Below are positions 34,079 to 42,160 of a stretch of DNA of 64,000 nucleotides, piece after piece (position 1 is the first letter of the stretch; each line of letters begins with the position of its first letter). Both the position numbers and the translations under genes were made by a program. Location: assembly GCA_016715895.1 (NCBI GenBank), contig JADJXH010000004.1:620001-684000 (forward strand), in the 5' to 3' direction. The notes under the pieces were generated by a model. The model made no database searches. It was not told where the DNA came from and was given only the letters and a program-made list of their open reading frames with translations. Origin of the DNA: Flavobacteriales bacterium (GTDB lineage: Bacteria; Bacteroidota; Bacteroidia; Flavobacteriales_F; PHOS-HE28).

Positions 34079-35424
34079 GCCTGCGGTGGTTGAGCGGGCG
34101 GCGGGCCGCCGGGCTTGTCCGGACGCGGCCCGCGATCGCGGCGTCCGCGCCGGTCACGGCGTCCACCGCGCGCCCCTCCCTCACCCTGGGGGCGGGGGGC
34201 CGCCTGACGGGGTTCGGCACTGCCGCCTTCCGGTTTCGCGCGGGAAGGAGCCCCCTCACGGGGCCGGTCGCGCTCCTTTCGCTTCTTGCCACCGCGCTTG
34301 CCCGCGCCGCGGGACTTCATCTTCTGGTCGAAGCGGGTGAGCTCGTCCTGGCCAACGACGTTCTCGTAATCGGGCACCTTCTCCTCGGGCACGGCCGGAG
34401 CCGCCACCATGTTCAGGTCCACCTCGGGCTCGATGCCCTGTTTGTTCTGCGCCAGAATGTCGCGCACCACCTCCACGGGGAAGGAGGCCATGATGAAGGG
34501 CTCTCCCGGGCGCTTGAACCCGTAGAACATGCGCTCGGTGAAGATGTCGGTCTTGATGTGGGTGCCGGTGCCCTGGCGTGTCTTGAGCTTGGCGTTCTGG
34601 GAGGGGTAGCTCTTGATCGCCTCGATGTACATGTCCAGCTCGTAGTTCAGACAGCACTTCAGCTTGCCGCACTGGCCGGCGAGCTTCTGGGGATTGAGGG
34701 CCAGCTGCTGGTAGCGCGCCGCGCTGGTGGTGACGCTGCGGAAGTCGCTCAACCAGGTGCTGCAGCACAGTTCGCGGCCGCAGCTGCCGATGCCACCGAT
34801 GCGTCCGGCCTCCTGCCGGGCACCGATCTGCTTCATCTCCACCCGCACGTTGAAGCGGTCGGACAGGCGGCGCACCAGGTCCCGGAAATCGATGCGCTCC
34901 TCGGCGGTGTAGTAAAAGGTGGCCTTGGTGCCATCCCCTTGGTACTCCACATCGGTCACCTTCATGTCCAGCCGGGCCTCGCGCGCGATGACCCGGGAGG
35001 CGAAGAGCGTTTCGTTCTCCAGGTCGCGGGCGGCATGCCAGCGGTCCAGGTCCTCCTGCGTGGCCTTGCGGACCACCTTGCGCAGCTCGAACGTGTCCTG
35101 AGCCTTCTCCTTGCGGGCCATCTGCGCACGCACCAGTTCTCCCACGAGGCTCACCACCCCGATGTCGTGGCCCGGGCTGGCCTCCACCACCACGGCGTCA
35201 CCGGGCACCACGCCGAGCGAGGGCGGGCAGCGATAGAAGGTCTTCCGCGTGTTCTTGAAGCGCACCTCGACCGCATCGAAGGGCTGCTGGCCCTGGGGCA
35301 GCGGTACGCCCGTGAGCCAGTCGAAGACCCCCAGCTTGTTGCAGCCGCTGGTGCTGCAATAGCCATTGCTCTTGCACCCGGCCGGCTTGCCGTCGGCCCC
35401 GCTGCTGCAACTTGCACATCCCAT
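34075..35424 (-). CDS. PSP1-domain protein (RicT/YaaT-like)
   Basis: This is a ~449-residue cytoplasmic protein. The N-terminus is Cys-rich (GCASCSSG, YCSTSGCNKLG). The PSP1 core (residues ~50-290) includes FNVRVEMKQIGARQEAGRIGG, then CGRELCCSTWL and CGKLKCCLNYE, the conserved Cys set of the family that in Bacillus RicT helps hold an Fe-S cluster. The last ~110 residues are a low-complexity basic tail with runs of Arg, Gly and Pro, suggesting RNA binding. The family affects RNA processing in Bacillus; the role here is inference. The ATG at 35424 gives MGCASC. Confidence 0.88.
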   Translation of the reverse strand: MGCASCSSGADGKPAGCKSNGYCSTSGCNKLGVFDWLTGVPLPQGQQPFDAVEVRFKNTRKTFYRCPPSLGVVPGDAVVVEASPGHDIGVVSLVGELVRAQMARKEKAQDTFELRKVVRKATQEDLDRWHAARDLENETLFASRVIAREARLDMKVTDVEYQGDGTKATFYYTAEERIDFRDLVRRLSDRFNVRVEMKQIGARQEAGRIGGIGSCGRELCCSTWLSDFRSVTTSAARYQQLALNPQKLAGQCGKLKCCLNYELDMYIEAIKSYPSQNAKLKTRQGTGTHIKTDIFTERMFYGFKRPGEPFIMASFPVEVVRDILAQNKQGIEPEVDLNMVAAPAVPEEKVPDYENVVGQDELTRFDQKMKSRGAGKRGGKKRKERDRPREGAPSRAKPEGGSAEPRQAAPRPQGEGGARGGRRDRRGRRDRGPRPDKPGGPPPAQPPQA

Positions 35425-35511
35425 TCCTCTGGTGCTCTGATGATCGCGCTGCGGCTCATGGCCGGATGGGCGCGGCACGAAGATAACCGGCGGAGCCGGG
35501 TGCGGGCGCCC

Positions 35512-36657
35512 TCACGCGCGCAACGCGCGATGGACGCTGTAGCTCAGGTCCATGAAGAGCACCTTGGGGTTGGCGTTGCGCTCCAGGTGCTGGTGCGCGG
35601 ACTCCAGTTCGTGCCGCAGCTCTTCCGCGCGCGGCTCGGACAGCATGGCGGCGAAGCGGCGGATGAACTCCTCCTCCTGGCCCACCGCACGGACCAGTCC
35701 GGACGCTCCGGCCGCGTGCAGCAGGCTCATGCGCACCAGGTGCAGCCCATATCGCATCAGGCCCTTCTGCCGCTCCCGACCCATGCGGGCGAAGTGCTCG
35801 GCGAACTCGGCCGCCTCGTGGATCTTCAGGCCATAGCAGGCGCGCATCCAATCGCGGAAGAGCACGAAGAGCTCCTCCTCGCTCTTCTCGGCCATGGCCA
35901 CGGCCTCCAGCAGATCGCCGGCACTGCGCACCGCGCAGGCGCGCGCCTCCTCGGGCTTCAGGTCCGGGTAGCGCTCGGCAAGCGCTTGCGCCACCTCCTC
36001 CTCCTGCAAGGCGGGCACTTTCACCAACTGGGCACGGCTCAGGATGGTGGGCAGCACTTGGTCGATGGACGAATCGACGAGTATGATAGCGTTCATCGGC
36101 TCAGGCTCCTCCAGTAGTTTAAGTAGTTTGTTCGCACATGTGTCATTCATCCGACTCGCTATCCAGATTAAAACGACCTTATAACCTCCTAGCATAGATT
36201 TTCTACTCAAATATTTTGCAATCTCGCTTGATTCATGGTTACCAATAAGACCTTGCTTTTTTTCCCCATCAAGTCTATCATACCAAATATTTTCATCGAG
36301 AAATGGTTCTTTATTGACTGCTTCTCGCCACAGTGCAAGCTGAGCTGTCCATTCGCGTAAAAACAATCCAATATTTTCCTTGTCTCTAGCTTTACTTGAA
36401 ACTATTGAAGGAAACATAGTATATAAATCGGGATGTGACAAATTGTCCACCATTTGGCAACTAGAACAAACCCCGCAACTCTCAACAGGGCCTTTATGCT
36501 CACAAAGGAGATACTGGGCATAACCAAGCGCAAGTGGAAGTGCTCCACTTCCACGTGGCCCAAGAAAGAACTGCGCATGTGGTATACGGCCCTCTCGAAT
36601 GTTCCCAATTAGCTTGGCCTTAAAGTTAGCGTGTCCAACTATTTGACTGAAGCGCAT
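35512..36657 (-). CDS. holB: DNA polymerase III delta' subunit, composition mosaic
   Basis: This 381-residue clamp-loader subunit of the replisome has IVGHANFKAKL, HAQFFLGPRGSGALPLALGYAQYLLC (a Walker A-like region), the zinc-binding CGVCSSCQM and a later LLKLLEEPEP sensor region. The first ~184 codons (36105-36657) are about 42% GC by hand count (227 of 540 bases), while the rest has the ~65% of the genome. The protein reads through without a break, so this looks like an intragenic replacement. The box TACCTTCG sits 4 bases before the ATG. Confidence 0.9.
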   Translation of the reverse strand: MRFSQIVGHANFKAKLIGNIREGRIPHAQFFLGPRGSGALPLALGYAQYLLCEHKGPVESCGVCSSCQMVDNLSHPDLYTMFPSIVSSKARDKENIGLFLREWTAQLALWREAVNKEPFLDENIWYDRLDGEKKQGLIGNHESSEIAKYLSRKSMLGGYKVVLIWIASRMNDTCANKLLKLLEEPEPMNAIILVDSSIDQVLPTILSRAQLVKVPALQEEEVAQALAERYPDLKPEEARACAVRSAGDLLEAVAMAEKSEEELFVLFRDWMRACYGLKIHEAAEFAEHFARMGRERQKGLMRYGLHLVRMSLLHAAGASGLVRAVGQEEEFIRRFAAMLSEPRAEELRHELESAHQHLERNANPKVLFMDLSYSVHRALRA

Positions 36658-36661
36658 AGGA

Positions 36662-36669
36662 CGAAGGTA
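36662..36669 (-). promoter_or_regulatory. -7 box TACCTTCG of holB
   Basis: This lies on the minus strand, 4 bases before the holB ATG, with the same spacing as many other genes here. The AT-rich stretch begins only inside the gene. Confidence 0.5.
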
Positions 36670-36761
36670 TGAGGACAGGGTCACCCACGCACAACGGCTT
36701 GTCGAGGTCCACCTGAAGCCCACCGCACCAACACAATGAGCAGCCAACTGGCAGAGGTCAA

Positions 36762-36769
36762 TAATTTCG
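36762..36769 (+). promoter_or_regulatory. -7 box TAATTTCG of pgk
   Basis: This TAnnTTCG match lies 41 bases before the chosen pgk ATG at 36811. Confidence 0.45.
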
Positions 36770-36810
36770 CGCCTTGTTCGCCGAAGCGTCACATCGCGAA
36801 GGCGTCAACC

Positions 36811-38001
36811 ATGTTCACCATGGACACCTTCTCCTTCGCCGGCAAGAAAGCCCTCGTGCGCGTGGACCTCAACGTGCCCCAGGACGCCACCGGCAAGGTG
36901 ACGGACGACACCCGGGCCCGCGCCATCGTGCCCACCGTGAACAAGATCCTGAAGGACGGCGGCAGCGCCATCCTCATGAGCCACCTGGGCCGCCCCAAGG
37001 GCAAGGTGAACCCGGCCATGAGCCTGAAGCCCGTGGCCGAACACCTGAGCACCTTGCTCGGCAAGCCCGTGCTCTTCGCCACCGATTGCGTGGGCGCCGA
37101 TGCCAGGGCCAAGGCCGCAGCACTGAAGCCCGGCGAGGTGCTCGTACTCGAGAACCTGCGCTTCCACCCGGAAGAAGAGGGCGGCGACGAGGCCTTCAGC
37201 AAGAGCCTGAGCGAGCTTGGCGATGTGTACGTGAACGACGCCTTCGGCACGGCCCACCGCGCCCACGCCAGCACCACCATCGTGGCGAAGTTCTTCCCCA
37301 AGGACAAGCTCTTCGGCTATCTGATGCAGGCCGAGATCGACAGCGTGGGCAAGGTGCTCGGGAACCCTCAGCGCCCCATGACCGCCATCGTGGGCGGCAG
37401 CAAGGTGAGCAGCAAGATCGAGGTGCTGCAGAACCTCATCGGCAAATGCGATGAGCTGATCATCGGTGGCGGCATGGCCAACACCTTCGTGAAGGCCATG
37501 GGCGGCCAGACCGGCGCCAGCCTCGTGGAGGACGACCTGCTCGACACCGCGCGCGGCATCATCCAGGAGGCCGGGGCCAAGGGCGTGAAGCTCCACATCC
37601 CCACGGACGCCGTGGTGGCCGACGCCTTCGCCGAGACCGCCAACACCGACCAGTGCGCGGCCAACGCGGTGCCTGATGGCTGGATGGCCCTGGACATCGG
37701 CCCGAAGAGCATCGAGGCCTGCCGCACGGCCATCCTGCGCAGCAGGACGCTGCTGTGGAACGGCCCCATGGGCGTGTTCGAGATGAAGCCCTTCCAGCAG
37801 GGCACCATCGCCATCGCGCAAGCCGTGGCGGAGGCCACCAGCAAGGGCGCCTTCAGCCTGGTGGGCGGCGGCGACAGTGTGGCCGCGGTGAACCAGTTCG
37901 GCCTGGCCGACCAGATCAGCTACGTGAGCACCGGTGGTGGCGCGATGTTGGAGTACTTGGAGGGGAAAGTATTGCCGGGGATCGCGGCCATACAAGGGTG
38001 A
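36811..38001 (+). CDS. pgk: Phosphoglycerate kinase
   Basis: This 396-residue glycolytic enzyme makes ATP from 1,3-bisphosphoglycerate. It has VRVDLNVPQD, SHLGRPKG, LENLRFHPEE, NDAFGTAHRAHAS, VGGSKVSSKI, the nucleotide-binding LLWNGPMGVFEM and the C-terminal GGGDSVAAV and STGGGAMLEYLEG. An upstream ATG at 36736 would add 25 residues and lie before the promoter box, so ATG 36811 was chosen (36820 is also possible). Length fits the family. Confidence 0.96.
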   Translation: MFTMDTFSFAGKKALVRVDLNVPQDATGKVTDDTRARAIVPTVNKILKDGGSAILMSHLGRPKGKVNPAMSLKPVAEHLSTLLGKPVLFATDCVGADARAKAAALKPGEVLVLENLRFHPEEEGGDEAFSKSLSELGDVYVNDAFGTAHRAHASTTIVAKFFPKDKLFGYLMQAEIDSVGKVLGNPQRPMTAIVGGSKVSSKIEVLQNLIGKCDELIIGGGMANTFVKAMGGQTGASLVEDDLLDTARGIIQEAGAKGVKLHIPTDAVVADAFAETANTDQCAANAVPDGWMALDIGPKSIEACRTAILRSRTLLWNGPMGVFEMKPFQQGTIAIAQAVAEATSKGAFSLVGGGDSVAAVNQFGLADQISYVSTGGGAMLEYLEGKVLPGIAAIQG

Positions 38002-38023
38002 GGGAACACCTGTCGCGTGCGAG

Positions 38024-38113
38024 ATGGACATCCGAATGGACCCCATCATCCCCGCGGACATCAAGCACCTCCACTGCGGCCTGTCGCATCCGGAGGTGAT
38101 CGGCGCAGCCTGA
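38024..38113 (+). pseudogene. Remnant 5' end of a GNAT acetyltransferase gene
   Basis: The frame MDIRMDPIIPADIKHLHCG continues LSHPEVIGAA and stops. Bases 38040-38101 match 38892-38953, inside the intact acetyltransferase gene, at 57 of 62 positions. The offset is 852 bp, and the VapBC-type pair fills the space between. It is therefore the detached start of the acetyltransferase gene, left behind or copied when the TA module arrived. Its drift (about 8%) suggests an older event than the one at gpsA. Confidence 0.85.
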
Positions 38114-38175
38114 TCGATCCCGTTGAAAAAGCTGGTTTCCCAGCTAACCAGCTTCCCGGGTCATGGCCATCCGCG

Positions 38176-38183
38176 TATCTTCG
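38176..38183 (+). promoter_or_regulatory. -7 box TATCTTCG of the VapBC pair
   Basis: This TAnnTTCG match lies 4 bases before the antitoxin ATG at 38188, implying a leaderless or nearly leaderless message. Confidence 0.55.
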
Positions 38184-38187
38184 GGTC

Positions 38188-38436
38188 ATGAAGATGACCT
38201 TTGAACTTCCGCCGGACCTCGTGACCCGCCTGAAGCTGAAGGCCGCGCAGGACGGCGCCAAGCTGAAGGACCTGATCGCGGAGGCCTGCCGCCGTCTGCT
38301 GGCCGAGGAGGCGAGCCCCCGAAAGCGGAAGCCCCAGGGCAGTCCCTTCCCGGTGATCAAGGGGGGCAAGACGAAGAGTGCCGCTGCCCTGTCGCCGGAC
38401 AGGGTGGATGAACTGCTCTGGGGTGGTGGCCGATGA
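38188..38436 (+). CDS. VapB-type antitoxin
   Basis: This is an 82-residue protein. MKMTFELPPDLVTRLKLKAAQDG, then LKDLIAEACRRLLAEE, has ribbon-helix-helix-like character (beta strand, then two helices). The basic linker PRKRKPQGSPFPVIKGG and tail SPDRVDELLW resemble antitoxins paired with Mtu-type PIN toxins. Its stop overlaps the toxin start by ATGA. The ATG at 38188 was chosen because of the promoter box directly upstream. Confidence 0.8.
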   Translation: MKMTFELPPDLVTRLKLKAAQDGAKLKDLIAEACRRLLAEEASPRKRKPQGSPFPVIKGGKTKSAAALSPDRVDELLWGGGR

Positions 38437-38873
38437 GCAAGCCCTTCCTCCCCGATGTGAACGTGTGGCTGGCCTTGAGCCTGGAGGCGCATCCGCTGCA
38501 CGCGACCGCCATGCGGTGGTTCGATGCGGCCCGGCCCGGTTCCGTGCATTTCTGCCGATACACCCAACAGGGCACCCTGCGCCTATTGACCACGGCGGCG
38601 CTCACCACCCCGCTCGGTCTGCGACCGCTCACCAACAAGGCCGCCATCAAGGCGATGAAGGCCATGCTCGATGATCCTCGCATCGCCTTCGCCGAAGAGC
38701 CGGTCGGGTTGTACCCCGCTTGGACGGAACTCGCCTCCTCCTCCTCCGCATCACCGAAGCTCTGGATGGACGCCTACCTCGCCGCGTACGCGCGGACCGG
38801 TGGCTATGCGCTGGTGACCAACGACCGTGGACTGAAACAGCTCGCGCAAGCGGACGTGTTGTTGCTGAAGTGA
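38433..38873 (+). CDS. PIN-domain toxin (VapC type)
   Basis: This is a 146-residue ribonuclease toxin. The catalytic Asp residues are near 8 (LPDVNVWLAL), 113 (LWMDAYLAAYA) and 131 (VTNDRGLKQL). CRYTQQGTLRLLT near 41-53 matches the subgroup of mycobacterial-type VapC toxins that carry 'xRxTQxGxLRLLT'. The likely target is tRNA or rRNA. All motifs are intact, unlike the PIN relic at 12206. It ends 5 bases before the intact acetyltransferase gene. Confidence 0.88.
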   Translation: MSKPFLPDVNVWLALSLEAHPLHATAMRWFDAARPGSVHFCRYTQQGTLRLLTTAALTTPLGLRPLTNKAAIKAMKAMLDDPRIAFAEEPVGLYPAWTELASSSSASPKLWMDAYLAAYARTGGYALVTNDRGLKQLAQADVLLLK

Positions 38874-38878
38874 TCCCG

Positions 38879-39388
38879 ATGATCGCCCTCCACCCCATCA
38901 CCCCCGCGGACATCACGCACATCCACCGCGGCCTGTCGCACCCGGAGGTGATCCGCCACTACGCCGTGCGCTTCATGACGCTGGAGGCCACGCAGGAGCA
39001 GATGGATTGGTATGCCACCATTGAGCGCGAAGGCACCGGGAAGTGGTGGGCGATCCGGTCCACGGCGGATGACACCTTCCTCGGGGCCATCGGCATCAAC
39101 CACATCCACCCGGAACACCAGCGCTGCGAGCTGGGCTACTGGCTCCTGCCCGAGCACTGGGGCAAGGGCATCATCAGCAAGGCCATCGGCCAGGTGCTTC
39201 ATCACGCCTTCCACACCCTGGGCCTGCACCGGGTGGTGGCCGAGGTGGAAACGGAGAACCCCGCCAGCGCCCGGGTGCTTGTGAAGAACGGCTTCCGCCA
39301 CGAAGGCACCCTCCATGAATGCGAAAGGAAGGACGGGCGCTGGATCAGCCTCGACGTGTACGCGAAGCTCGCCCCGGGTCGACCCTGA
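38879..39388 (+). CDS. GNAT N-acetyltransferase (RimJ/RimL-like)
   Basis: This is a 169-residue protein. IALHPITPADITHIH at the start and MTLEATQEQMDWYATI, CELGYWLLPEHWGKGI (acetyl-CoA pyrophosphate-loop region), LGLHRVVAEVETENPASARVLVKNGF give the RimJ/RimL-type GNAT fold. The substrate may be a protein N-terminus or an amino group of a small molecule. A shortened, drifted copy of its 5' end lies 852 bp upstream, across the TA module. The start at 38879 fits the repeat. Confidence 0.9.
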   Translation: MIALHPITPADITHIHRGLSHPEVIRHYAVRFMTLEATQEQMDWYATIEREGTGKWWAIRSTADDTFLGAIGINHIHPEHQRCELGYWLLPEHWGKGIISKAIGQVLHHAFHTLGLHRVVAEVETENPASARVLVKNGFRHEGTLHECERKDGRWISLDVYAKLAPGRP

Positions 39389-39473
39389 GGGTGGAAGCGC
39401 TATCTTCGTCTCACCCACGGACCCGGCAGCACGCATTGCGCTGTCGATCACCCCACAGGACCAACATCTCCGC

Positions 39474-39908
39474 ATGGCCGATTCGTTCAACAAACGCGAG
39501 CAGGAAAAACGCCGTCAACAGAAACAGGAGGAGAAGGAGCGCCGCAAGGCCGAACGCAAGGCCAACAGCGCCGGCGGTGGACTGGACAACATGATCGCGT
39601 ACGTCGATGAGTTCGGCCGGATCACGGATACACCTCCCGATCCCACGAAACGGCAGGAGATCAAGGCCGAGGACATCGAGCTGGGGGTTCCACGCCGTGA
39701 GGATGTGCCCCCCGAGCCGCTCACGGGCCGGTTGGACCGCTTCGACGAGGGGCGGGGGTTCGGCTTCATCCAGGACAACGGCTCGCGTGAACGCTATTTC
39801 GTGCACATCAGCGCCATGCTGGAGGAAGTGCGCGTGGGCGATCAGGTCACCTTCGAACTGGAGCGTGGCCCCCGCGGCATGAACGCGGTGCGCGTGAAAA
39901 AGACCTGA
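39474..39908 (+). CDS. Cold-shock-domain protein with charged N-terminal tail
   Basis: This is a 144-residue protein. The first ~35 residues are highly charged (FNKREQEKRRQQKQEEKERR) and probably helical. The last ~65 residues form a cold-shock domain with GFGFIQDN (RNP1) and YFVHISAM (RNP2). The middle segment AYVDEFGRITDTPPDP is typical of the Bacteroidota version. It should bind single-stranded RNA or DNA. A TATCTTCG element lies near 39401. Confidence 0.92.
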   Translation: MADSFNKREQEKRRQQKQEEKERRKAERKANSAGGGLDNMIAYVDEFGRITDTPPDPTKRQEIKAEDIELGVPRREDVPPEPLTGRLDRFDEGRGFGFIQDNGSRERYFVHISAMLEEVRVGDQVTFELERGPRGMNAVRVKKT

Positions 39909-39956
39909 GTCGCTGGCCGGGCGACCGCGGCGGTCCGACCCCGGGGGGGGTGCCAC

Positions 39957-40478
39957 TCACCGCTCCATGCGCACCTGCTCCTCCACGGTCTCCACGACCC
40001 GACCCAGCCATTTGGCCTCGCCCAGCGCGGGGATCACCATCGGAGCGAAAGCACGGAGCGGAGCCGCGAGCACCGATCCATCGAGCGCCTCGCGCACGAC
40101 GCTCCAGCGCGTGCCCTGCCAGGCGGCCAGCAGGTTGATGAGCACGCTCAGCACGAAGGCCTTGCGCACCAGGGCAAAGGCCATCCCGGCCACCTTGTTC
40201 GGCAGGCTGAGCTGCGCCGCATCGATGGCCATGGTGAGCGCCCGGCCGAGCAGATGAACGACGAGGAGCACCAGCAGAAAGGTGACCAGGAAGCTCAACG
40301 CCTCCTGAGCGGGATCGAGACCGAGCCGAACGGCCAACTGGTCGTTGAGGTGGATCCCCGCCCAGATGCCCGCCACCCAGGCCAGCAGACCGGCGAGCTC
40401 GCGCACGAAGCCATGCAGGAACCCCTGCAGGGCAGCGATCGCCAGCAGCGCCACCAGCACCCAGTCCACCCAGTTCAT
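39957..40478 (-). CDS. CvpA-family membrane protein
   Basis: This is a 173-residue protein with four hydrophobic helices (WVLVALLAIAALQGFLHGF, LLAWVAGIWAGIHL, FLVTFLLVLLVVHLLG, VAGMAFALVRKAFVLSVLINLLA). The early motif GFLHGFVRELAGLLAW is the CvpA/colicin V production signature. The role in most bacteria is poorly defined (envelope homeostasis). The ATG at 40478 gives MNWVDWVLV, the usual family start. Confidence 0.88.
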   Translation of the reverse strand: MNWVDWVLVALLAIAALQGFLHGFVRELAGLLAWVAGIWAGIHLNDQLAVRLGLDPAQEALSFLVTFLLVLLVVHLLGRALTMAIDAAQLSLPNKVAGMAFALVRKAFVLSVLINLLAAWQGTRWSVVREALDGSVLAAPLRAFAPMVIPALGEAKWLGRVVETVEEQVRMER

Positions 40479-40586
40479 GCCGTGAATGTGGGGAATGTGA
40501 CCAAGGTAGCAATGCAGGCGGCCCGATGGCATCTTTGCCCGCCCATCGACCCGGCCGTTCCCCGTTCCCCAACCCTAATCCCTGCC

Positions 40587-40916
40587 GTGGACCTCACGTT
40601 CGAGAAGCGCTGGCGCGATCTGCTCAAGCACATGGAGCAGCGGTTCGGTGCGCCCGTCGACCTCAATGGGCTCATCTTCCTCGTGGGGGTTCAGGAACTG
40701 GGGCAGCATGCCCGCGAGTTCAAGAAGGACGAGAAGGTGAACCTGATGCACATCGGCATCTGCGTGCTGCTATTGCCCTACGGGTACTACCGGGAGCTGG
40801 GTCGCGATGCGGATGGTTGGCCGCATTTCGAGCGGGCGCGCGACCTGCCGCCGCTCACCGACAAGGAGCAGGAGCGCCTGATGAAAGAGGCGCTGCTGGA
40901 CTACTTCGACCACTGA
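40587..40916 (+). CDS. Conserved-looking hypothetical protein, 109 residues
   Basis: This is a soluble protein, start VDLTFEKRWRDLLKHMEQ (GTG). The core LIFLVGVQELGQ, then EKVNLMHIGICVLLLPYGYYRELG, followed by DADGWPHFE, I recall as a protein type common in Bacteroidota without assigned function. An ATCTTTG element lies upstream. It is divergent from the CvpA gene. It is likely real because of its codon use and its fit to a family pattern. Confidence 0.75.
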   Translation: MDLTFEKRWRDLLKHMEQRFGAPVDLNGLIFLVGVQELGQHAREFKKDEKVNLMHIGICVLLLPYGYYRELGRDADGWPHFERARDLPPLTDKEQERLMKEALLDYFDH

Positions 40917-40992
40917 TCACGGCTGCCGGGCGGTCATTGCGCACAACCACTGTCCACTGTCGCGCGCCGGCCAGCGCCGGGGCACTGTCCAC

Positions 40993-41385
40993 TTACGGCG
41001 TCACCGGTACCAGGGTCACCTCCTCCTCGGCGGTCTCCTCCTCCACGATCTTGATGATGCCTTCGCCCACCGCGCTGTCCTTGAAGCTCACGATGTCCAG
41101 CACGGCGAAACCGGCCTGGCCCTGCTCGTAGAAGCCGGTGTAATCGAACTCCACCCAGCCATCGTTCCCGGTGAGCTTCTCCTGGGTGAGGCGCGTGGGG
41201 TCGCCCAGAGGATACACGGGGTCCGCATAAAGCTTCACATAGGCCTCCGGCACCGCGCTGCCGTTCTGGTCCTGGATCCGGATGCGGGCGATGGTGGGTT
41301 TCTCCTTGTTGCAGGAGGGCAGCAGCGGCCAGCAGAGCAGGAGCCCCAGGGTCATCACCGGGACACGGAAGGTCGATCGGCTCAT
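40993..41385 (-). CDS. Small lipoprotein
   Basis: This is a 130-residue protein with lipobox LLPSC after a hydrophobic stretch (VMTLGLLLCWP). The mature part IARIRIQDQNGSAVPEAYVKLYADP, then GWVEFDYTGFYEQGQAGFAVLD, is a single beta-sandwich like carboxypeptidase-regulatory domains. The C-terminus is acidic (IIKIVEEETAEEEVT). It is divergent from the cyclophilin gene with an overlapping promoter region. Its function is unknown. Confidence 0.75.
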   Translation of the reverse strand: MSRSTFRVPVMTLGLLLCWPLLPSCNKEKPTIARIRIQDQNGSAVPEAYVKLYADPVYPLGDPTRLTQEKLTGNDGWVEFDYTGFYEQGQAGFAVLDIVSFKDSAVGEGIIKIVEEETAEEEVTLVPVTP

Positions 41386-41390
41386 CGCAG

Positions 41391-41437
41391 TACTTTTGGG
41401 CGCCTGGCCAGCCATGGCCCGGCGAACCTCAAAAGTA
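41391..41437. promoter_or_regulatory. Overlapping opposed promoters, TACTTTTG on both strands
   Basis: TACTTTTG occurs on the plus strand at 41391-41398 (toward the cyclophilin at 41450) and on the minus strand at 41430-41437 (toward the lipoprotein at 41385). Both are exact TAnnTTTG matches. Because each box lies beyond the other, the two leaders would overlap as antisense by roughly 30 bases. Confidence 0.55.
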
Positions 41438-41449
41438 GCGTCCAAAGCG

Positions 41450-42160
41450 ATGTTCCTGCAAATCAACCCGGCCAAGCTCACTGTCGCGCTCGCGATCCTG
41501 ATGCTCCCGACCACCCTGTCCGCACAGAACGACAAGGGCACCAAAGGCACCACCAAGCGTCCCCGCGTGGAAGTGCGCACGACCCTGGGGACCATGGTGG
41601 TGGAGCTGTATAACGAAACGCCGCAGCACCGCGACAACTTCCTGAAGCTGGTGAAGGAGCACTTCTACGACAGCCTGGTCTTCCACCGGGTGATCCCCGG
41701 CTTCATGGTGCAGGGGGGCGACCCGGACAGCAAGCGGGCCGCGGCGGGCATGCCACTGGGCATGGGCGGGCCCGGGTATACCGTGCCGGCCGAGATCCTG
41801 CCGGGTCTGTACCACACCAAGGGCACCCTGGCGGCGGCCCGGCAGGGCGACCAGGTGAACCCCACCAAGGCGAGCAGCGGCAGCCAGTTCTACATCGTGC
41901 AGGGCCGCACCTACCAACCCCAGGAAATGGACATGATCGCCAAGCGCAACGCCACGATGGGCACACCGGTCACTTATGACGATGCGGCCAAGGCCCGTTA
42001 CGCGAGCGTGGGTGGCGCCCCGCATCTGGATGGTGCATACACCGTGTTCGGCGAAGTGGTGGAAGGACTTGACGTGGTGGACAAGATCGCGTCCGTGCAG
42101 CGCGATGCCCGCGACCGTCCCGCCGAGGACATCCGCATGTGGATGAAGGTGCTGCCATGA
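41450..42160 (+). CDS. Exported cyclophilin-type peptidyl-prolyl isomerase
   Basis: This is a 236-residue protein. The N-terminus LTVALAILMLPTTLSAQ is a signal peptide, so it acts outside the cytoplasm. The cyclophilin core has FHRVIPGFMVQGGDPDSK, GSQFYIVQG and LDGAYTVFGEVVEGLDVVD, keeping the active-site Arg, Phe and Gln. A ~30-residue insert (QEMDMIAKRNATMGTPVTY) is seen in Bacteroidota members. The ATG at 41450 gives the signal peptide. The stop overlaps pheS by 4 bases. Confidence 0.94.
   Translation: MFLQINPAKLTVALAILMLPTTLSAQNDKGTKGTTKRPRVEVRTTLGTMVVELYNETPQHRDNFLKLVKEHFYDSLVFHRVIPGFMVQGGDPDSKRAAAGMPLGMGGPGYTVPAEILPGLYHTKGTLAAARQGDQVNPTKASSGSQFYIVQGRTYQPQEMDMIAKRNATMGTPVTYDDAAKARYASVGGAPHLDGAYTVFGEVVEGLDVVDKIASVQRDARDRPAEDIRMWMKVLP

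Noticed and set aside
34090..36117. A 675-codon plus-strand frame antisense to PSP1 and holB
   Set aside because: It ends where the AT-rich part of holB begins, showing that it is only an effect of high GC. Its residues show no protein-like pattern.
39909..39956. Run of eight Gs and GC-rich spacer after the cold-shock gene as a regulatory structure
   Set aside because: No paired stem or conserved box was found; probably ordinary spacer.
40917..40992. Direct repeat cactgtccact with a GC-rich core as a terminator
   Set aside because: The core is GC-rich, but no stable simple hairpin with a T-run could be drawn.
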